Assembly (NCBI GenBank): GCA_027023325.1 | Contig: JALVVQ010000294.1 | Span: forward strand, 1 to 6,738 | DNA: 6,738 nt | DNA from: Campylobacteraceae bacterium | GTDB lineage: Bacteria; Campylobacterota; Campylobacteria; Campylobacterales; Sulfurovaceae | Direction of reading: 5' to 3' | In this document: positions 5,434 to 6,738 of the stretch, one piece after another | Layout: each line of letters begins with the position of its first letter | How positions within the stretch are numbered: position 1 is the stretch's first letter | Translations under genes and position numbers: made by a program | Notes under the pieces: generated by a model | What the model was told of the DNA's origin: nothing | Databases searched by the model: none | What the model saw: the letters and a program-made list of their open reading frames with translations, nothing else

Positions 5434-5778
5434 TTACTCATACAGCTTGGGTAAATTCGATGGTGCATTCTTTTTCCAGCATTCTATTTCCTTTAGTGGA
5501 ACAATAACAAATAGAACCAACTCAAATATCAAATATAGAATTGTTGCAATGATCACAGTAAGCAATAAACTGTCTAAAATATTTGGCAACATTAAAAAAA
5601 TCGCAACTAGTAATGAAGGGCTTATGCCTCCATAATAATATACAAAAAATATGCTCGAAATGGGTTTGGGGGCATAATAGCATTTTTTATCAGTTTTGCT
5701 TTTTATAATCTTTCCTAGTTTGATAGAGAATATTGAAGAAAAACTATCTATGTGTTTGATCTTTTCTTTTAGCTTCAT
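5434..5778 (-). CDS. Two-helix membrane protein, paralogue of the preceding gene, function unknown
   Basis: This 114-residue protein is not recognised. Two hydrophobic segments (about 43-65 and 70-93) suggest an inner-membrane hairpin with a charged N-terminal region of about 40 residues and a short C-terminal tail. It shares with the gene upstream IKLG(K/E)I (19-24), T-x-KKCY (29-34) and, after the second helix, P-x-(K/E)EI-x-C (94-100), with nearly equal spacing, so the two are tandem duplicates. The start ATG overlaps the previous stop as ATGA, which indicates translational coupling. It is the last gene of the unit, and no terminator is seen in the 32 bases after it. GC is low, unlike the genes to the left. 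Small membrane proteins in tandem copies could be immunity or accessory proteins, but nothing in the sequence proves that. Confidence 0.75.
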   Translation of the reverse strand: MKLKEKIKHIDSFSSIFSIKLGKIIKSKTDKKCYYAPKPISSIFFVYYYGGISPSLLVAIFLMLPNILDSLLLTVIIATILYLIFELVLFVIVPLKEIECWKKNAPSNLPKLYE

Positions 5779-6104
5779 TTGGAGCTCTCATTTGTTCTGT
5801 TGCAGAGGATCTCTTCGATTGGTGTAAACATCACCATGACAACTTCTATTATCAAATGAGTGAATATGGTTAATGGTATAGAGAAATAGAGGTTTTTGTA
5901 CCTGTCTTGAAAATATGCGTATATGAAAAATAAAACTATATACACTGCATAATAGACATAGAAACTATACAGCCATCCAAACCATGCTTGTACCTTATAG
6001 CACTTTTTTGTTTTTTCTATTTTGTATATCTCGCCTAGCTTTATCCCATACAGATCGAAGAAGCACCCAATCAGACTGTATTTCCATAGTATTCTTTGTA
6101 TCAT
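5775..6104 (-). CDS. Two-helix membrane protein, first of a tandem paralogous pair, function unknown
   Basis: This 109-residue protein is not recognised. The N-terminal region carries IKLGEI (21-26) and KTKKCY (31-36). Aromatic-rich hydrophobic segments follow at about 41-64 and 72-94, then P-I-EEI-x-C (95-101) and a polar tail. These motifs are shared with the downstream gene in the same order, at 12 residues and then 62-63 residues apart. The ATG at 6104 comes one base after the stop of the upstream gene, and no Shine-Dalgarno sequence is evident, so translation is probably coupled. Codon use is AT-rich: only 16 of 60 bases in 5881-5940 are G or C. The paired cysteines flanking the membrane segments recur in both paralogues and may be functional (inference). 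Confidence 0.75.
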   Translation of the reverse strand: MIQRILWKYSLIGCFFDLYGIKLGEIYKIEKTKKCYKVQAWFGWLYSFYVYYAVYIVLFFIYAYFQDRYKNLYFSIPLTIFTHLIIEVVMVMFTPIEEILCNRTNESSK

Positions 6105-6105
6105 A

Positions 6106-6513
6106 CTAGTTTTGTTTCAGAAATTGTAGCATGAGCCAATTATACTCTTTGGCATATTCATACGCTTTTCTCGACTTCATCCCATACCCCTCACCAAGGT
6201 CGACATCTCCAATACAGATCATCTTGCTACCATTATCCGCTATGAGATTCTCGTCTCTTTCGATAGACAAACTCGGGAAAAAACTAGACATTCCCAATAC
6301 GCTAACAAATCGATAGTCTTTCTTCCGAATATTTGTTTCGAAATCTTTTTTGACATTCAATTCGTCAATTTTTTGCGATACCTGGCTATCATAAATATCA
6401 ATCCAACACTTTTTTGGGTCTAGCGCTATATACCTCTTGTAATTGAGATACCAATACCAGGCAATAGCAGTGAAGGTCAATAGCAATATCGGTAAAAGTA
6501 TTTTTTTATACAT
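6106..6513 (-). CDS. Membrane-anchored protein of unknown function, first gene of an AT-rich three-gene unit
   Basis: This 135-residue protein is not recognised. A hydrophobic N-terminal segment (about 5-23, after MYKK) acts as a signal anchor with no lipobox or good cleavage site. By the positive-inside rule about 110 residues would lie on the periplasmic side. That domain has two cysteines (36 in DPKKCW and 100 in MICIGD) that could form a disulfide, and ends in a helical stretch with SRKAYEYAKEYNW. The ATG at 6513 has AGGAG (6524-6528) ten bases upstream. The stop is one base from the next start, so it forms an operon with the paralogous pair. No convincing promoter was found in the 92 bases upstream, so the unit may be read from further upstream. 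Confidence 0.75.
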   Translation of the reverse strand: MYKKILLPILLLTFTAIAWYWYLNYKRYIALDPKKCWIDIYDSQVSQKIDELNVKKDFETNIRKKDYRFVSVLGMSSFFPSLSIERDENLIADNGSKMICIGDVDLGEGYGMKSRKAYEYAKEYNWLMLQFLKQN

Positions 6514-6518
6514 TTTTA

Positions 6519-6596
6519 CTATACTCCTCTATGCAACAGCTCAAAATAGTCTCTACGGATATTCGCTTGTACGCCTAGGTTAACATTGAATTTCAC
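6519..6596 (-). other. 25-codon open frame, possible gene remnant or tiny gene
   Basis: Beginning at a GTG (6596), the frame reads VKFNVNLGVQANIRRDYFEL and five more residues, then TAG. It is in the same frame as the partial gene upstream and follows its TGA after three codons. The composition looks protein-like, but there is no ribosome binding site at a proper distance from the GTG. It could be the former end of the upstream gene cut off by a stop mutation, a remnant of another gene, or chance. Confidence 0.25.
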
Positions 6597-6605
6597 ATGG
6601 CACTT

Positions 6606-6738
6606 TCATTCTGCCCTCCAAACCACCCCTATATCCTCTACACTGATATCTCGTTTCTTTGGCTTGATAGAGAAGTGCTCTATCTCGTAGTTGTCTAGAT
6701 CGTGCTGTTCTGCCAGCGCCTCTATCTTCTCTGTCAGT
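6606..6738 (-). CDS. C-terminal end of a gene entering from the right, possibly a HerA/DUF87-type ATPase
   Basis: Only the last 43 residues are visible, from LTEKIEALAEQHDLDN to IGVVWRAE and TGA (6606-6608). The first part is an acidic helix; the second, with KPKKRDISVEDIGVVW, reads as a final beta strand. From memory, some HerA/DUF87-family ATPases end with a similar 'K-x-x-D-I-x-V-x-x-(V/I)-x-L-x-W' strand, but the P-loop part lies outside the window and this remains a weak suggestion. It is on the same strand as the three-gene unit, 92 bases upstream of it. Confidence 0.55.
   Translation of the reverse strand, partial: LTEKIEALAEQHDLDNYEIEHFSIKPKKRDISVEDIGVVWRAE

Noticed and set aside
1..6738. 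tRNA, rRNA, insertion sequence or transposase, riboswitch
   Set aside because: Reading both strands gave no cloverleaf with conserved T-arm, no rRNA-like segment, no transposase motif and no terminal inverted repeats with target duplication.

Overview
The window reads as chromosome of a Campylobacterota (epsilonproteobacterial) bacterium, probably a Sulfurovum- or Sulfurimonas-like lineage. The reasons are the character of the proteins, AT-rich spacers with sigma-70 type promoters, and an rpmI-rplT pair that stands apart from infC, as I recall it does in Campylobacter. The genus is an inference; no rRNA or other marker is present.

Layout. (1) 1-1048, plus strand: the C-terminal part of dihydroxy-acid dehydratase (ilvD). 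(2) 1112-2896, minus strand: an exported six-LysM, NlpC/P60 cell-wall hydrolase, convergent with ilvD; the 63-bp gap holds two small inverted repeats, each overlapping one of the two stop codons. (3) 2897-3115: an AT-rich divergent spacer with a near-consensus promoter for the hydrolase, and a 15-bp palindrome plus a TATAAT box for the next gene. (4) 3116-3589, plus strand: a small unrecognised lipoprotein built of two copies of a ~40-residue unit. (5) 3630-4275, minus strand: rpmI-rplT (ribosomal proteins L35 and L20). Both genes carry nearly the same leader element just upstream of the ribosome binding site. (6) 4493-5401, plus strand: an exported App1-type (DUF2183) HAD phosphatase with its own promoter. 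(7) 5434-6513, minus strand: a tight three-gene unit of low GC encoding one membrane-anchored protein and two tandem paralogous two-helix membrane proteins, none recognised. (8) 6519-6738, minus strand: a 25-codon open frame and the last 43 residues of another gene, possibly a HerA-type ATPase.

How they work together. Regions 1 to 6 look like core chromosome: amino-acid synthesis, cell-wall remodelling, an envelope lipoprotein, ribosomal proteins and an envelope lipid phosphatase. Three of the genes in the middle (hydrolase, lipoprotein, phosphatase) act in or beyond the inner membrane, but they have separate promoters and do not form one operon. The AT-rich unit at the right looks like accessory DNA. 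The most original signals are the duplicated rpmI/rplT leader element, the tandem membrane-protein paralogues and the internally repeated lipoprotein.
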